The notes under the pieces were generated by a model that saw nothing but the letters and a program-made list of their open reading frames with translations, made no database searches and had not been told where the DNA came from. The position numbers were made by a program, and so were the translations under genes. Below, piece after piece: positions 9,127 to 16,884 of a stretch of 32,805 nt of DNA; the first letter of the stretch is position 1; each line of letters starts with the position of its first letter. Origin of the DNA: an uncultured Methanobrevibacter sp. (lineage in GTDB: Archaea > Methanobacteriota > Methanobacteria > Methanobacteriales > Methanobacteriaceae); assembly GCF_937881195.1 (NCBI RefSeq), contig NZ_CALGFC010000036.1:1-32805 (forward strand). The letters run 5' to 3'.

Positions 9127-9318
9127 CTGTTTTTTTATATAAATATTTCTTATTTTAATATTTAATATTTATTTTATTAAATTTCATGTACTTTCTTATT
9201 AGCTATTTAATTATTTAATAAATATTTTTTATTTTTAAATTATTTGCTTATTATATAGTTTTGAAATTCTACATTTATTTTTTATTTAAAAATAATAATA
9301 TAATTATTATTAATATAA
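9127..9318. other. Convergent spacer
   Basis: A/T-rich region between the convergent surface-protein and metE genes. Several T runs (for example just after the stop codon, tgtttttttata) could terminate the plus-strand transcript. No gene seen. Confidence 0.4.
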
Positions 9319-10284
9319 TTATTTTTTTAAATTCATAGCTTTGACCATGTTTTTAAGCTTTCCAAAAGCTATATCATCAGGTAAAAGTTTCATTCCACAA
9401 TCAGGATCGATTAAGAGATTTTTTTTACCCATTATTCTGATTCCTTTATCAATAATTTTAGATATTTCTTCTATGGATTCAATAGATTGTTTTTTAGTGT
9501 CGATAACACCCAATCCCACTTTTTTGCCATTTTTAATCAGATAATCAGCATTTTCTTTTAAAATATCTATATTATTCGGATGTCCAGCAAATTCACAATC
9601 AATAATAGATATATTGAATGAAATAAGATCCTTAAAAACATTTTTAATATCCCCACAACAATGTAAAGATACAGGAATGTTTATATCCATAGTTATAATA
9701 TCAATAGCTTCTTTAGCTACTTCCATATCAATTAAACCCGTAGAAAGAAATGGCTCATCAATTTGAATTAATTTAGCTCCAGCTTTTTCAAGAGCTATTG
9801 CTTCTTCTCTAAGTGCATATGCCATGTCAATTATAGCTTTATTTTTATCTTTATATATTGGACCTAATTTTGAAGATTGTATTATAGTGGATGGCCCAGT
9901 AATTATTCCTTTAACTCCTTTTTTAGATTTTTCTTCAGGAGACATATCATCAGATTTAGATAAAAATTCTTCCATATATTTAATAGCTAATTTTAAATCA
10001 CTTGCCCCAATAGATTTATTATGTTTATATATTTTAGAATTAATATGATAAGTATTCCCTTCAATCTCAAAACCGGGGATAGATTTAGCAAAAATTTCAA
10101 CCATTTCCCCCCTAACCTGACCATCAGAAATTATATCAACACCTGCTTTTAATTGTGAATCCACAGCATGACGAATAGCTAATTTATAAGAGTCATAAAC
10201 CCCTATATTAGAAAGTATCTTTCCTTTAATAGATTTATTTTCTTTTAGATAGACAGGATAACTACCAACAACAGTGCTTAAAAT
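9319..10284 (-). CDS. metE: Archaeal methionine synthase (MetE C-terminal type), putative ATT start
   Basis: Short archaeal cobalamin-independent-type methionine synthase (about 321 aa), transferring a methyl group to homocysteine, in methanogens from a methyl-corrinoid donor. Zinc-site motifs are SLHCCGD (H and C about 208-210), DCEFAGHPNN and DPDCGMKLLP; IQIDEPFLSTGL contacts substrate. The first canonical in-frame start, GTG 10162-10164, would delete the conserved N-terminal strand. Upstream, the open frame encodes LSTVVGSYPVYLKENKSIKG, which matches the usual TTVVGSYP beginning. A strong AGGTGATC lies at 10287-10294, with an in-frame ATT at 10282-10284 five nt after AGGTG. No in-frame ATG, GTG or TTG lies between the stop at 10303-10305 and 10164. 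Function confident; start by inference. Confidence 0.88.
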   Translation of the reverse strand: MLSTVVGSYPVYLKENKSIKGKILSNIGVYDSYKLAIRHAVDSQLKAGVDIISDGQVRGEMVEIFAKSIPGFEIEGNTYHINSKIYKHNKSIGASDLKLAIKYMEEFLSKSDDMSPEEKSKKGVKGIITGPSTIIQSSKLGPIYKDKNKAIIDMAYALREEAIALEKAGAKLIQIDEPFLSTGLIDMEVAKEAIDIITMDINIPVSLHCCGDIKNVFKDLISFNISIIDCEFAGHPNNIDILKENADYLIKNGKKVGLGVIDTKKQSIESIEEISKIIDKGIRIMGKKNLLIDPDCGMKLLPDDIAFGKLKNMVKAMNLKK

Positions 10285-10286
10285 TT

Positions 10287-10294
10287 GATCACCT
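10287..10294 (-). promoter_or_regulatory. Shine-Dalgarno AGGTGATC of metE
   Basis: Extended match to the complement of the 16S 3' end. It sits immediately before ATT (10282-10284) and the codons for LSTVVGSYP, and decides the proposed non-canonical start. Confidence 0.65.
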
Positions 10295-10304
10295 AGAAAT
10301 AATT

Positions 10305-10700
10305 TTTATGTAAAAATTTTTTATTATCTGTTTAATTATATTAATTGCATATTTAATTAATAATTATCTATATATCTATTTAATAATAATTATTTGTTTG
10401 ATAGATTAAATTTAGAATTAATAAAATATAATTTATATACTAGAATTAAATTATAAAATAAAATTATAAAACTAAATTATAAAACTAAATTATAAAGCTA
10501 AATTATAAAGCTAAATTATAAAGCTAAATTATAAAATAGAATTAAATTATATAACTAAATAAAAATTATATGTATTTAAAACCAACATATTACACTTAAA
10601 ATTAAAATTATATGGATAGAAAATATGATTAATATAAAAAAAGGTTTAAAGTCCTTAAAATATACTATAAATATAAAAATAGATTAATTTCATAGTAAAA
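10305..10700. other. Spacer upstream of metE
   Basis: No gene seen. The middle holds a 13-nt tandem repeat array (listed separately). The metE promoter should lie near 10320-10380, but the A/T richness hides it. Confidence 0.5.
10451..10541. repeat. Seven tandem 13-nt repeats
   Basis: Seven consecutive 13-nt units of consensus ttataaaRctaaa. The middle five differ only at the R position (two with a, three with g); the first and last units carry two or three changes. It lies between metE and DUF1894. Homogeneity in the centre with decay at the ends suggests replication slippage. Confidence 0.9.
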
Positions 10701-11009
10701 CTAATTTTTAATAGCAATTTTTCTAATATTCTCAATCTCTTTATCATCAACAGGCAGCTCGATTGCTGCAGTTCCATGACATGGTTTGGTGTAAGAAATT
10801 ATTACGGTCCCTTTATCCTTATTTATACCAACAGGAACTGGAGGAATTCCAATAATACGTGCCCCTAAAATCTTATCCCCTGGATTAATATATAGAACTT
10901 CAGTAGATTTATCTTTTATAACCTTTGCACAATCTTTAAAACCTGCACGAGATAATAAAACTTCATAATCATCTGATTGCTGAAGATAAGTATCTAAACA
11001 AAATGACAT
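10701..11009 (-). CDS. DUF1894 methanogen protein
   Basis: Small protein (102 aa) that I assign to DUF1894, a family of unknown function restricted to methanogens. It begins MSFCLDTYLQQSDDYEVLLSRAGFKDCAKVI and has a beta-rich centre (EVLYINPGDKILGARIIGIPPVPVGI, GTVIISYTKPCHGTAAIELPV). Two cysteines (C4 and the C in KPCHG) and the glycine/proline pattern are notable, but no catalytic motif is evident. It lies 44 nt after the DUF1890 gene on the same strand, almost certainly in one transcript; the pairing is conserved in methanogens as I recall. AGGTTGTGAT precedes the ATG. Soluble and cytoplasmic by composition. Confidence 0.75.
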   Translation of the reverse strand: MSFCLDTYLQQSDDYEVLLSRAGFKDCAKVIKDKSTEVLYINPGDKILGARIIGIPPVPVGINKDKGTVIISYTKPCHGTAAIELPVDDKEIENIRKIAIKN

Positions 11010-11027
11010 AAAATCACAACCTAAAAC

Positions 11028-11065
11028 AAAATATTTACAATTCTTTAAAATATTTACAATTCTTT
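11028..11065. repeat. Perfect 19-nt tandem duplication at the end of DUF1890
   Basis: Two adjacent identical copies of aaaatatttacaattcttt (11028-11046 and 11047-11065). The second contains the last codons and stop of DUF1890 (K-E-L-stop); the first is a non-coding duplicate in the gap before DUF1894. It looks like a recent slippage event that left both proteins intact. Confidence 0.9.
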
Positions 11066-11509
11066 TAAAACTTTATCAAATTTAACTCTTAGAGGAGTTG
11101 GATTATGGAAAGCTCTTACAGCTACAATCTTAGAATCCGTGTTTTCATCAACAATTTTAACAAAATCTTCCAATAAATCATTATCTTTTTCAAAGACTAA
11201 AGCAATTGATTCACATTGAAGAATGTGGTAAAAAGTAATAAAATATGAAGCAGCTGCATCTTTATGAACAAATCCCACTAATAAATCATATTGTCCTTTT
11301 TCTAAATTTTCTAAACATGTTTCAATATCAATTTTATTTTTAATATAATATTCATCAGGATCAGAAACTTCTAAAAGCTTAGATGCTGATGGAGTACTTG
11401 CTATAGTAACATCATACCCCATATTAACTAACTTTTGAGAAGAATAAACTGCCATTGGAGTTTGAGAAGGAGATTCTGGACACCCTAATAAAATCAAAGC
11501 TTTTTTCAT
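11054..11509 (-). CDS. DUF1890 methanogen protein
   Basis: Protein of 151 aa that I assign to DUF1890, a methanogen-specific family with a Rossmann-like alpha/beta core. The N-terminus MKKALILLGCPESPSQTPMAVYSSQKLVNMGYDVTIASTPSASKLL resembles a DsrE- or B12-domain-like beta-alpha-beta unit with a Cys-Pro pair (C10). The region YDLLVGFVHKDAAASYFITFYHIL is another typical block. No enzymatic function is established to my knowledge. AGGTGA with suitable spacing supports the ATG at 11509. It is the first gene of the DUF1890-DUF1894 pair, which suggests that the two products act together. Confidence 0.75.
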   Translation of the reverse strand: MKKALILLGCPESPSQTPMAVYSSQKLVNMGYDVTIASTPSASKLLEVSDPDEYYIKNKIDIETCLENLEKGQYDLLVGFVHKDAAASYFITFYHILQCESIALVFEKDNDLLEDFVKIVDENTDSKIVAVRAFHNPTPLRVKFDKVLKEL

Positions 11510-11632
11510 AATTTCACCTACTAAAAATTCTTTTAATTTAATAATATTTCAATAAACCTCAGTAAAAATACATACTTTTACTAGAATAATTTTAATTATA
11601 AACTTAGATAATATTATTTAAATATTCTCCAT

Positions 11633-12712
11633 TTAATCCCTTTTAAGAGAAATTACATGAGCAAGTACTAGTGAAGCTAAGAATATAAACGTTAAAAGAG
11701 CAGTACCATTAATAGAACGATTAAATATAAACATTCCAACAATAGCTTGAGCTATAAAAGCTGTGAGAGATCCTATTAAAAGAACTTCTTTTCCAAGATA
11801 TTTTTTATTATTTTTTTCACGTTTAGCCCTATACTCCCTAAGAACCATCAGACCAATAATTATCGTGAATAATGTGAATCCCACAAGGCCTATCAATCCC
11901 AAATATCCGAAATCAAAGGAATAACCAAAAATTCCAGGCAACATATAATCTATAGTATCTTTTTTAGTTACTAACACACCATAAAACAAGGGAAATGGCA
12001 ATCCAAATAAGAGAATAAAAGACATAGGAAGACTTATATATCCTGAAGCAAAACCTGTATCTTCTGCACCCCAATAAGCAGAACCTGGAGTATGGCCAAT
12101 TAGTTGAGTATTGTGTAAAACCATCTTTAAACTTGCAAGAGAGTTTGTTTCAATTCTGGTAATCCTAAGTAATGGAGAAAATACCTCCATATGAGTTATG
12201 GTCGAAAGTAACTCGAGACAAACAAAAGCTGCACCTCCCAAACCACAAAATATAAGAATTCTCTTTACAGTTAAAAATGATTTTTGTCTGAAAGATTTAG
12301 ATATTAAGAAATATCCTACAAATAAACCTAAAATCCAAAGAAGAAGGAAAGACCTATGCATTAATCCCCCAAATACAGTTACCCCAATTAATAAAATAAA
12401 GACAAATTTTTGTAAACTTTTTACATTAACACCAGAATCTTCCATTACTTTTAATGAAGCCAAAGAAGTTATAATTGCTAAAAGTGCTATTGGTCCAAAA
12501 GGATGTGTAAACTCATTTTGTCCAAAAGATAAAAATAACATTGCAATATCTGCCCCAAAAAGAAGAGTAAATGCAACAGACAAGAAAAGTGAAAGGAAAG
12601 TAATTATACTAAGAGAAATTGGAACTAAATTAATAGTAAATGTCACTAAAGCAAATATTATTGCTCCTATTTCTAATATAAATTGAAAATGATTTTGAGC
12701 TATTAAAGGCAT
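11633..12712 (-). CDS. Polytopic membrane protein, unknown function
   Basis: Integral membrane protein (359 aa) with roughly ten predicted transmembrane helices spread over the whole length. A longer non-membrane loop after about residue 170 contains EVFSPLLRITRIETNSLASLKMVLHNTQLIGHTPGSAYWGAEDTGFASGYISLP. This conserved-looking loop (GHTPGSAYWGAEDTG) probably faces outside and may form a substrate site; the layout recalls polymerase/ligase-type envelope proteins such as O-antigen ligases, but I see no decisive motif. A basic loop (REYRAKREKNNKK) is probably cytoplasmic. AAGGAG lies 6 nt before the ATG. It stands alone, with long spacers on both sides. Confidence 0.7.
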   Translation of the reverse strand: MPLIAQNHFQFILEIGAIIFALVTFTINLVPISLSIITFLSLFLSVAFTLLFGADIAMLFLSFGQNEFTHPFGPIALLAIITSLASLKVMEDSGVNVKSLQKFVFILLIGVTVFGGLMHRSFLLLWILGLFVGYFLISKSFRQKSFLTVKRILIFCGLGGAAFVCLELLSTITHMEVFSPLLRITRIETNSLASLKMVLHNTQLIGHTPGSAYWGAEDTGFASGYISLPMSFILLFGLPFPLFYGVLVTKKDTIDYMLPGIFGYSFDFGYLGLIGLVGFTLFTIIIGLMVLREYRAKREKNNKKYLGKEVLLIGSLTAFIAQAIVGMFIFNRSINGTALLTFIFLASLVLAHVISLKRD

Positions 12713-13227
12713 AGAAAACTCCTTTTTAAAATTTATTTTTATATAGATTAAGATTTTTTAATAAATATAAAATAACTATTAAAAATTACTTCAAAAATTT
12801 TAGTATTTTATATTTATAGTTAAAATAATTTATTAGTTAAAATAATTATTTTAAATATTTTATAATGAATATTGAATTATATTTATCTTTATAAAATTAT
12901 TTTTATAAAATGTTTTAATATTAAACTTACAACAATAAACCAAAACTGAGATTATTTTGATTTTATAATAATTATTAAATAACAATTAATTATACAAAAT
13001 TACATTAAAATTACTGAGAAGATTATGTAATCAAATTATTATACAAAATTATTAATATAGAAATTATATTACCAATATTTAATTTCCATAATATTATTAT
13101 TTACAATATAAATTTATTTATACTTACTCAATAAAAAGTTTTTCTATAAATAAGAAAACACATCTTAAAATCCCGCAAAAAACCTGAAAAGTTTTTAAAG
13201 TTAATAGAAGTGAAAAAGAAGAGAATT
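12713..13227. other. Spacer between membrane protein and tRNA-Ala
   Basis: About 515 nt of A/T-rich sequence without a credible coding sequence. The only G/C-bearing patch is aaaatcccgcaaaaaacctg near 13168-13190, just past the 3' end of the tRNA-Ala transcript. I assign no function. Confidence 0.45.
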
Positions 13228-13234
13228 AAAAAAA
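13228..13234 (-). terminator. Oligo-T terminator of tRNA-Ala
   Basis: On the minus strand, seven consecutive T residues follow the discriminator base of the tRNA directly, the usual archaeal termination signal. Confidence 0.7.
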
Positions 13235-13307
<73 letters not shown>

Positions 13308-13678
13308 TCAAGATATAAATACTTCAATATAAAGACTATAAAAGATTTATTTTAAAAGTATTTAAATTTATCTATAAAAATTAGATATAAATCATAGTAA
13401 TAATCATGATACTAAAATACTTTTAAATTTATTTTTATAGAAATATAAAAACTAAAAATAAGAATAAATTGAATTAATATAATATTAGAAAATATAGGAC
13501 AAAAAAAGCTAGTCAACAAATAAGAAAAAATGAAAAAATTTTATATTCTAAAAATTAAATTATTTTAAAAAATGACATTATTCTAAAGAATATTATTTTA
13601 AAAAGTGTATTATTCTAAAAGACATTATAAAACATATATTCTTAAGAATAAAAAAGGAATAATATTAAAAAAGAGATA
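13308..13678. other. Spacer between tRNA-Ala and DUF354 gene
   Basis: A/T-rich, no gene. It holds the tRNA-Ala promoter region (TTTATA-like sites about 20-60 nt upstream of the tRNA) and, from about 13545 to 13650, imperfect repeats of attattNtaaaa that form the 3' flank of the DUF354 gene. Confidence 0.45.
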
Positions 13679-14707
13679 TTATTTTTTTCTACCTAATTCA
13701 TAAACATTATCAACAATTAATTGAAATAAATCATCATGTTTAATTTCTTCTTTTTTAGTAGGATTAACAAGAAAACTAAGTGCTTTGTTTATTACTTCTT
13801 CGGTATTATTAGACCTAAACATTAAACCTTTATCAATATAATATTGATCAACAGACAAAGGAATTCCTGGATAACAAGAAATAACAGGAGTATGCAAAAC
13901 AGCAGCTTCCCTATTCATGGTTCCACCTGCACCAATAACTAAATCACAATGTTTAATTATACTAGAAGTATCCACAGGAGGTTTCAAGATAGTAACATTT
14001 TCAATCCCTTCAAAAATTTCTGATTGTTCTTTAAAACGAGGTAAAATTAAAATATTTGCATATTCTTTTAATACTTCCACAATAGGAGAAAGTACTGATT
14101 CTCTACAGTCAGCATCAAGATAAGATGCTAAAGAAGGTTCCGGCCTCATTAAAATAGTTTTAGGATTTTTTAAATTAATATTTAGATCATTAAAAATATT
14201 TTGATTATATTCAAAGCTCTTAAAATGGATAATTTCAGAAGTCCCATTATATCTAAGAAGTTTATTTGGATTTGCACCATAACCAATTAGTTTCCACATG
14301 TCAATAATTCTTGGAGCTATTAATCTATCACATAATGGAAGTGTAAGTTTATTTGCTGCTTCAGCATGTTCATTATCTAAAATATATAAACTAGGTATCC
14401 CTAAGCCAAAAGATATACGAGGCAATTCTATTGAATGTTTAGATAAAGCAACATCAATTTTTTCACTAGCTATGATATCAACTAAACTATCAACCCTAGC
14501 AGTGCTTTCTTTAAGTTTTTCTTCAAGAGAAACCCCGTGTTTACCAACAGATATAAAATCAAAACCATACATATCCATTAACTTATGAATATCCCCAAAT
14601 TGTCTTCCAGTGATGATTAAATCTTCTCCTTCATCTTGGAAATATTTAATTATATCTTTAAAAAATCTTACATGAGGAGAATTAGTTATATCTATCCAAA
14701 TTTTCAA
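13679..14707 (-). CDS. DUF354 protein, glycosyltransferase-B-like
   Basis: DUF354 protein (342 aa), related in fold to UDP-GlcNAc 2-epimerases and GT-B glycosyltransferases; the reaction is unknown but envelope or glycolipid sugar chemistry is likely. Motifs are the N-terminal KIWIDITNSPHVRFFKDII, DLIITGRQFGDIHKLMDMYGF, the central ILMRPEPSLASY and the nucleotide-sugar-type loop DLVIGAGGTMNREAAVLHTPVISCYPG. The longer frame from GTG 14716 starts inside the Shine-Dalgarno AAGGTGATT; the TTG at 14705-14707, six nt after GGTG, yields the family-typical MKIWIDI and is chosen. Soluble by composition. It is followed by hypB upstream but separated by a repeat-bearing spacer, so probably a single-gene transcript. 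Confidence 0.82.
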   Translation of the reverse strand: MKIWIDITNSPHVRFFKDIIKYFQDEGEDLIITGRQFGDIHKLMDMYGFDFISVGKHGVSLEEKLKESTARVDSLVDIIASEKIDVALSKHSIELPRISFGLGIPSLYILDNEHAEAANKLTLPLCDRLIAPRIIDMWKLIGYGANPNKLLRYNGTSEIIHFKSFEYNQNIFNDLNINLKNPKTILMRPEPSLASYLDADCRESVLSPIVEVLKEYANILILPRFKEQSEIFEGIENVTILKPPVDTSSIIKHCDLVIGAGGTMNREAAVLHTPVISCYPGIPLSVDQYYIDKGLMFRSNNTEEVINKALSFLVNPTKKEEIKHDDLFQLIVDNVYELGRKK

Positions 14708-14785
14708 AATAATCACCTTTATTTAACTTCATAAGCAATATAACTTTATAAAAATATATAATTTAGTTTATAGATTATATCTAGT

Positions 14786-14878
14786 TTAGTTTTATAAAAT
14801 ATATCGAATTTATTTTTATAAAATATATCTGATTAGTTTTATAAAATATATCTAATTAGTTTTATAAAATATATCTAA
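14786..14878. repeat. Four tandem 23/24-nt repeats
   Basis: Units at 14786-14808, 14809-14832, 14833-14855 and 14856-14878 share the consensus ttagttttataaaatatatc plus taa. The last two are identical. They lie in the spacer upstream of the DUF354 gene and downstream of hypB, and each holds a TATA-like core (tataaaatatat). Confidence 0.85.
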
Positions 14879-14989
14879 TTTGATAAATCATCTAATTTTT
14901 AAAAATTACCTAAATTTAAATATTATTATTTAGAGTATCAGTATTAATATTATTATTCAAATACTATATTGTTTTTAAGAATTATTAGA

Positions 14990-15646
14990 TTAAATATTAT
15001 TTTTAAAGTTTTCAATAGCTAAAATAACTTTATCTAATCCCATTCCTTGTTTAAGGCTAGTTTTTATAACTTCAACACTAGGGTTTATATCATGAACATC
15101 ATTAACCATTTTATCACTATCTGCACCAACAGCATCAGCGATATCAACTTTATTAATAATAACAAGATCTGCACTCTGGAATATTAAAGGGTGTTTTTCT
15201 ACTGTATCATCACCTTCACTAACACTTATAACTACAATACGCATATGAGAACCAAGATCAAAATCAACAGGGCAAATAAGATTACCTACATTTTCAATAA
15301 AGAGATAATCAATCTTATCCATTGGCATATCATCAAGAACATGCTCAACAAGGTGTGCATCAAGATGACATTCTTTACCGGTGTTTAAACCTACAACAGG
15401 GACATTATGGCTCTCAAATCTACCAGCATCAAATTTACTGATAACATCTCCAGCTATGACACCGATTGAACCATTCATATTATCAATAAGGTCTTCAATA
15501 AGAGAAGTTTTACCAGAACCAATTGCACCTACAAAATCCACACAAAAAATATTATTTTTATCAAATATTTCTTGATTTTTATCTGCTAATTTTTTATTAG
15601 CCTTCATTATATTATGTTGAACTTCAATTTCTGCTACTTTATGCAT
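14990..15646 (-). CDS. hypB: Hydrogenase nickel-incorporation GTPase HypB
   Basis: HypB (218 aa) is the SIMIBI-class GTPase that works with HypA to insert nickel into [NiFe]-hydrogenase precursors. Motifs are the P-loop GAIGSGKT (residues 40-47), GVIAGDVISKFDAGR, the metal-binding stretch LNTGKECHLDAHLVEHVL with Cys and His at the dimer interface, FIENVGNLICPVDFDLG, and the G4 motif NKVD (165-168). It lacks the His-rich N-terminus of some bacterial HypBs, as usual in archaea. The ATG at 15646 follows a modest GAGATGG site. hypA lies upstream on the same strand, 249 nt away, so the two may share regulation without being tightly coupled. Confidence 0.95.
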   Translation of the reverse strand: MHKVAEIEVQHNIMKANKKLADKNQEIFDKNNIFCVDFVGAIGSGKTSLIEDLIDNMNGSIGVIAGDVISKFDAGRFESHNVPVVGLNTGKECHLDAHLVEHVLDDMPMDKIDYLFIENVGNLICPVDFDLGSHMRIVVISVSEGDDTVEKHPLIFQSADLVIINKVDIADAVGADSDKMVNDVHDINPSVEVIKTSLKQGMGLDKVILAIENFKNNI

Positions 15647-15895
15647 TAATAACCATCTCTCAATGTTTAAAATATATAACGATATATACTAAGATAATAC
15701 TAAGATATACACAAAGATATATATTAATATATATCCAAAAATTTACTCATAAAATGATTTATTTAGAATTTATTATTTGATTTAAACCTATTATTTAAGT
15801 TAAACCATATCTAAGTTATAAAAATTTATCTAATTTGTACCTAAAAATTAAATATATCTATATTATATTAATAATATTTTAATTTAAAAAATATT

Positions 15896-16270
15896 TTAAT
15901 CATCAGGTTTTTCAATAACAATATTTTTTACAATACAATCTTTACCATTAGTAATTTCAATGACCTTATTTTCACATTTAGGACATTCTACCATGGGAGC
16001 ATAATGATCTAAATCATCTCCATCAGCTAAGCCAATATAACCACATTCCTTACACTTAATTTCAATAGGGATTTCTACCATTACAAAATTTGCATCTTTT
16101 GCTATTGTATCTTCACTAAGAACTCCTAACATGAATTTAACTTGCTCTGGATTAAGAAGAGCCAATTTTCCAATTTCAATAGTTACTTCTGTAACTTCAG
16201 TAGCCCCATTTTGCTCAGCATTTGAAATTACTGCTTTTAAAATACCATCTGCCATTGATAATTCATGCAT
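15896..16270 (-). CDS. hypA: Hydrogenase nickel metallochaperone HypA
   Basis: HypA (124 aa) binds nickel through its N-terminal MHE motif and delivers it with HypB to hydrogenase large subunits. The start MHELSMADGIL is diagnostic. The structural zinc site is formed by CKEC (C73, C76) and CPKC (C96, C99), with a typical spacing of about 20 residues between pairs. Length is normal. GAGGTG, 5 nt before the ATG at 16270, is a strong ribosome binding site. It lies upstream of hypB in the same orientation and divergent from prs, with a 614-nt spacer that should contain both promoters. Confidence 0.95.
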   Translation of the reverse strand: MHELSMADGILKAVISNAEQNGATEVTEVTIEIGKLALLNPEQVKFMLGVLSEDTIAKDANFVMVEIPIEIKCKECGYIGLADGDDLDHYAPMVECPKCENKVIEITNGKDCIVKNIVIEKPDD

Positions 16271-16884
16271 TACGACACCTCTTTAAAAAATAAATTTAGA
16301 ACCTTTATAAAATGATAAAATACATATATAAGATGATAAAATTAATTAAATATTCTTTTATGAATCAAAATATCCTTTAGATTAAGTACATTAATTAATA
16401 TATATAATATATTTATCTGTGAAACATGTATAATATATTTTTCCAAAAATACTGCTAAAATATTATTATACAGTTGAAAAATTATTCAAAAGTAAAAGTA
16501 TTCAAGGTTAAAATTATCTAAAATACACAATAATATTTTTAATTATCAAATAAATTATAAATTATATAAAATATTAAACCAAGAAAATATTAAATTATAA
16601 AAAAGATTGATTTTATAATATATTAAATATATTTATTAAATATAATTATAAAAAGTTAATATTATATAATGTGATATTTATATAATTTAATTTTAATTTA
16701 ATGATTATTCTTAAGATTGTTATTACTTTATTTTTAGATTTAATTTTAATATTAATAACATTATTTATTAAAAATGATATGTAAAATTATTAATCTAAAA
16801 GAAAAAATCATTAGTTTAATATAGAAACTAAACTTATAAATAATAAATAATACAGATTATTATTATAGTTAAATGGTGATATTA
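16271..16884. other. Divergent spacer hypA / prs
   Basis: A/T-rich, no gene seen. A TATA-like CTTATAAA at 16833-16840 is the likely prs promoter. The hypA promoter is not obvious among many TATA-like sequences around 16380-16440. Confidence 0.45.
16833..16840 (+). promoter_or_regulatory. Probable prs TATA box
   Basis: CTTATAAA preceded by an A-rich stretch. Transcription would begin near 16863, leaving a leader of about 20 nt with GGTGAT (16875-16880) before the TTG start. Confidence 0.45.

Noticed and set aside
10451..10541. CRISPR array
   Set aside because: The units are directly adjacent, 13 nt long and without spacers, and no cas genes are nearby. The same applies to the other tandem repeat tracts.
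12198..12686. 162-residue plus-strand open frame opposite the polytopic membrane protein
   Set aside because: It is the antisense shadow of a gene with a clear Shine-Dalgarno and membrane-protein composition; its product has no family features.
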